Origin: Maritalea porphyrae
GTDB taxonomy: Bacteria > Pseudomonadota > Alphaproteobacteria > Rhizobiales > Devosiaceae
DNA: 64,000 nucleotides
Reading direction: 5' to 3'
NCBI RefSeq assembly: GCF_027213965.1
Contig: NZ_JAPWGX010000005.1
Span: forward strand, 153,236-217,235
Shown: positions 61,846 through 64,000 of the stretch, piece after piece
Position numbering within the stretch: the stretch's first letter is position 1
Layout: each line of letters opens with the position of its first letter
Translations under genes and position numbers: made by a program
The notes under the pieces: model-generated
What the model was told of the DNA's origin: nothing
The model's input: the letters and a program-made list of their open reading frames with translations, nothing else
The model's database searches: none

Positions 61846-62958
61846 CTATTCGGCCGCGTCCGTACCTACAATGCCGCGTTCAACTTGCTCGCGCTCAATC
61901 GATTCAAACAAAGCGCGGAAGTTGCCCTCGCCAAACCCTTCATCACCTTTGCGTTGGATGAACTCGAAGAAAATCGGTCCGATCACGGTTTTTGAGAAGA
62001 TCTGCAACAAAATCTTCGTCATACCGCCATTCAGCACACCTTCACCATCAATCAAAATGCCGTGCTTCATCATCCGATCAAGCGGCTCATCGTGGCCATT
62101 TACCCGGTCATGAGACATTTCATAATAGGTTTTTGGTGGACCCGGCATGAACTTAAGTTCGTTCTCAGCCAACTTGTCTGTGCTGTCATAAATATGGTCA
62201 CAACCAACCGCGATATGCTGAATGCCTTCGCCTTTGTATTTTTTCAAATACTCTTCGATTTGGCTCGTATCATCTTTTGACTCATTCAGTGGAATACGGA
62301 TTTTGCCACAAGGCGATGTGATCGCGCGGCTAACAAGACCCGTATATTTTCCGTCGATATCAAAAAAGTGGATCTGCTCGAAATTGAACAAATTGCGGTA
62401 GAAATCCCACCATTTGTCCATATTCCCCCGAAACACATTGTGTGTCAGGTGATCCAGATAATAGAAACCAACCCCTTCAGGACGCGGGTTGGCTTCTGCG
62501 AGCCAATCATAATCCGCATCATAGGCTGACCCCTTTTCCCCATAGGTATCGATAAAATAAAGCAACGACCCGCCAATGCCCAAAATTGCTGGTGCATCAA
62601 TGCATTTGTCGTCGCCCGTATAAGGCTCTGCGCCATTTTTAATCGCATGCTCAAATGCATGTTTTGCGTCGACAACGCGCCACGCCATTGAAGGCGCACA
62701 TGGACCATGCATTTCAACGAAGCGGCCGCCAAAGCTGTCTTTTTCGCCGTTCAAGATGTAATTCACATCCCCTTGCCGCCACAAAGAAATATTCTTTGAT
62801 TTATGCGTCGCAACTTTTGTGTACCCCATTTTGGTAAAAAGCTCTTCAAGCTTTTCGGGCTCATGGCTGGCAAATTCTACAAATTCAAAACCGTCTGTAC
62901 CCGCTGGGTTGCTTTCAGTGATTGTTGCAACCGGTGCGTCGTGAGGAAATGGACCCAT
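61846..62958 (-). CDS. hppD: 4-Hydroxyphenylpyruvate dioxygenase
   Basis: The 370-residue Fe(II) enzyme turns 4-hydroxyphenylpyruvate into homogentisate in tyrosine breakdown. It has two VOC-type repeats. LDHLTHNVFRGNMDKW near residue 168 and GIQHIAVGCDHIYDS near 246 hold the two His ligands, and the C-terminal FFEFIQRKGDEGFGEGNFRALFESIEREQ near 330-358 the Glu ligand and the catalytic C-terminal helix. It is divergent from the Lrp/AsnC regulator. No hmgA is in the window. Confidence 0.95.
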   Translation of the reverse strand: MGPFPHDAPVATITESNPAGTDGFEFVEFASHEPEKLEELFTKMGYTKVATHKSKNISLWRQGDVNYILNGEKDSFGGRFVEMHGPCAPSMAWRVVDAKHAFEHAIKNGAEPYTGDDKCIDAPAILGIGGSLLYFIDTYGEKGSAYDADYDWLAEANPRPEGVGFYYLDHLTHNVFRGNMDKWWDFYRNLFNFEQIHFFDIDGKYTGLVSRAITSPCGKIRIPLNESKDDTSQIEEYLKKYKGEGIQHIAVGCDHIYDSTDKLAENELKFMPGPPKTYYEMSHDRVNGHDEPLDRMMKHGILIDGEGVLNGGMTKILLQIFSKTVIGPIFFEFIQRKGDEGFGEGNFRALFESIEREQVERGIVGTDAAE

Positions 62959-63079
62959 TTCAAACTCTCCCTATCAATATCTGTGAACCCAATTATGACG
63001 CAAAACCCGCGCAAGAGGCTTGCAAAATTTCACATATTCAGCAAAATTACGCACAATACACGCATCAAACAGAAAAAAC

Positions 63080-63553
63080 ATGCACAATATGGACACACTT
63101 GATCGATTTGACCGTGCAATCCTCGCACTTTTGCAAGATGATGCGAGACTGACCAACAATGAACTTTCAGAACAAGTAAACCTTTCCGCCTCTCAATGTT
63201 CGCGTCGACGCTCCCGTTTGGAAGATGAAGGGTTGATCGCCGGGTACTATGCCAAACTAGACCGCGAAAAGGTCGGACTGGGTATCGTCACCATCATCAA
63301 TGTGACCCTCGCAACCCACAACCCCAACAATTCAAAACGCTTTGCCGCCCTCATTTCAAACCTGCCCGAAGTGCAAGAAGCCCACGCGCTGACCGGTGAA
63401 ATGGATTATTTTATCAAGGTGGTTGCCAAAGACCTCAACGGGTTGCGCGAATTCGTCAACGATGTGCTATTGCCACACGAGTCAGTGCAAAACGTAAAAA
63501 CATCAATCGTGTTGGAAACGCTCAAGGATACATCGAGCTTGCCATTGGGCTAA
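63080..63553 (+). CDS. Lrp/AsnC-family transcriptional regulator
   Basis: The 157-residue protein has an N-terminal AsnC helix-turn-helix (LDRFDRAILALLQDDARLTNNELSEQVNLSASQCSRRRSRLEDEGLI near 6-52) and a C-terminal RAM ligand domain (IVTIINVTLATHN, EVQEAHALTGEMDYFIKV). It is likely to respond to an amino acid and regulate the divergent hppD, as in other proteobacteria. ATG at 63080 or 63089 could serve; neither has a strong ribosome site. Confidence 0.85.
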   Translation: MHNMDTLDRFDRAILALLQDDARLTNNELSEQVNLSASQCSRRRSRLEDEGLIAGYYAKLDREKVGLGIVTIINVTLATHNPNNSKRFAALISNLPEVQEAHALTGEMDYFIKVVAKDLNGLREFVNDVLLPHESVQNVKTSIVLETLKDTSSLPLG

Positions 63554-63616
63554 GCCCCTCCGGATTTCACTTTCTCCTTTTTCACGCCGCCGTCGGCCCT
63601 TTCAGGGCCTTCCCCG

Positions 63617-63638
63617 GCACCCCCGCCTGTTGGTGCCC
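63617..63638. terminator. Possible terminator region after the Lrp gene
   Basis: GGCACC and GGTGCC close a stem around a C-rich loop, with GGCCCTTTCAGGGCC just before it. No good T-run follows. It may be part of a repeat rather than a terminator. Confidence 0.3.
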
Positions 63639-63679
63639 TACACCAATATTGTGCAATCCATTTGCCAAATCACTCAGCT

Positions 63680-63777
63680 GTCATCCCGCATTTAGTGCGG
63701 GATCTAGGCGAGAATATCCACATGCAACAGCGCACTTGATTTGCTCCAGTCTGGATCCCTGCCTGCGCAGGGATGAC
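63680..63777. repeat. MITE-like palindromic element
   Basis: The 98-base element opens GTCATCCC and closes GGGATGAC, exact inverted ends. Each end carries its own hairpin: ATCCCGCA/TGCGGGAT (63683-63703) and ATCCCTGC/GCAGGGAT (63755-63774). Elements with these ends recur in Hyphomicrobiales genomes. It lies in gene-free DNA after the Lrp gene. No open frame of note is in it. Confidence 0.65.
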
Positions 63778-63815
63778 CGTGGTGACTTGTGGTGAGCATT
63801 TCAACGCACCATTTC

Positions 63816-63856
63816 CCTCCCCCCTGGTGGGGAGGGATTAAGGGTGGGGGGATGGC
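63816..63856. repeat. G/C-rich dispersed repeat motif
   Basis: CCCTCCCCCCTGGTGGGGAGGG (two arms of an inverted repeat, CCCTCCCC/GGGGAGGG) is followed by ATTAAGGGTGGGG. This motif is a widespread dispersed repeat of alphaproteobacteria, found between genes. The stretch from 63554 to 64000 holds only repeats and no gene that I can support. Confidence 0.5.
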
Positions 63857-64000
63857 TTTATCACTAAGGCTCTGCCCCCAAACACCAACATCTCCGCCAT
63901 GTTTCCATGCGAAGGGACAATAATGCGACGCGCGAGACAGTGAATGGCTCTGTTAAGCGCTAGAAGAATATGTGTAGAGACAATTCAATGTCTCGCGCCA

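Noticed and set aside
63680..63777. A CRISPR array or repeat-spacer unit
   Set aside because: There are only two hairpins with different loops and no regular repeat-spacer spacing. The ends form an inverted pair, as in a MITE.

Overview
The window looks like chromosomal DNA of an alphaproteobacterium of the order Hyphomicrobiales (Rhizobiales), with moderate GC (about 50%). The case rests on a cpdR response-regulator gene next to an N-formylglutamate amidohydrolase gene, a suhB/MmgR-type small RNA upstream of an inositol-monophosphatase-family gene, a ROSE-type RNA thermometer in front of a small heat-shock gene, DUF459 and DUF1007 proteins, an orphan AztD-like zinc chaperone behind a Zur-like box, and dispersed palindromic repeats typical of this group. 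A marine or Devosiaceae-like lineage is possible, but the genus cannot be fixed from the sequence alone. I see no phage, insertion sequence or CRISPR array.

Layout: 1-2.4 kb holds acyl-CoA synthetase and a MerR (LiuR-like) regulator under two palindromic operators. 2.4-9.7 kb holds a degenerate receiver protein, tRNA-Val(GAC), a desaturase/hydrolase pair, cpdR/hutG, the MmgR RNA, hisN-like, a lipase, a possible sRNA and hsp20 with its thermometer. 9.7-16.3 kb holds glutamate synthase gltBD behind a structured leader that contains a terminator. 16.3-22 kb holds cell-envelope functions: SGNH hydrolase, lytic transglycosylase, galE, galU and an outer-membrane barrel. 22-31.4 kb holds a MotA/MotB-like stator, nfeD/stomatin, an FNR-boxed membrane gene, hemH, a 5'-nucleotidase, a DUF1007-NicO fusion and a creatininase-family protein. 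31.5-33.8 kb holds a winged-helix gene facing a cassette of four small overlapping membrane-protein genes, three of them paralogous. 33.8-43.4 kb holds TRIC, DUF6886, modABC-eda, and nadA and nadB split by aztD, phnA-like and creA genes. 43.3-46.4 kb holds TerC and a ccdA-thioredoxin-cytochrome c group.

46.5-52 kb holds one TRAP transporter divergent from a Cache-domain sensor kinase and a NarL-type regulator. 52-57.7 kb holds a GGDEF/EAL protein, then a co-directional run: membrane protein, COG4315 protein, ECF sigma, anti-sigma, arsC, aquaporin. This run is headed by a perfect FNR/FixK box. 57.7-61.8 kb holds a second TRAP transporter divergent from an RpiR regulator with a palindromic operator between them. 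61.8-64 kb holds hppD divergent from an Lrp/AsnC regulator, then about 450 bases of gene-free DNA with a MITE-like repeat.

Most of the window is ordinary chromosome. The least explained parts are the paralogous membrane cassette (31976-33731), the FNR-boxed ECF operon (55289-57689), the candidate sRNAs at 8845-8935 and 9930-10019, and the orphan Zur/aztD locus.
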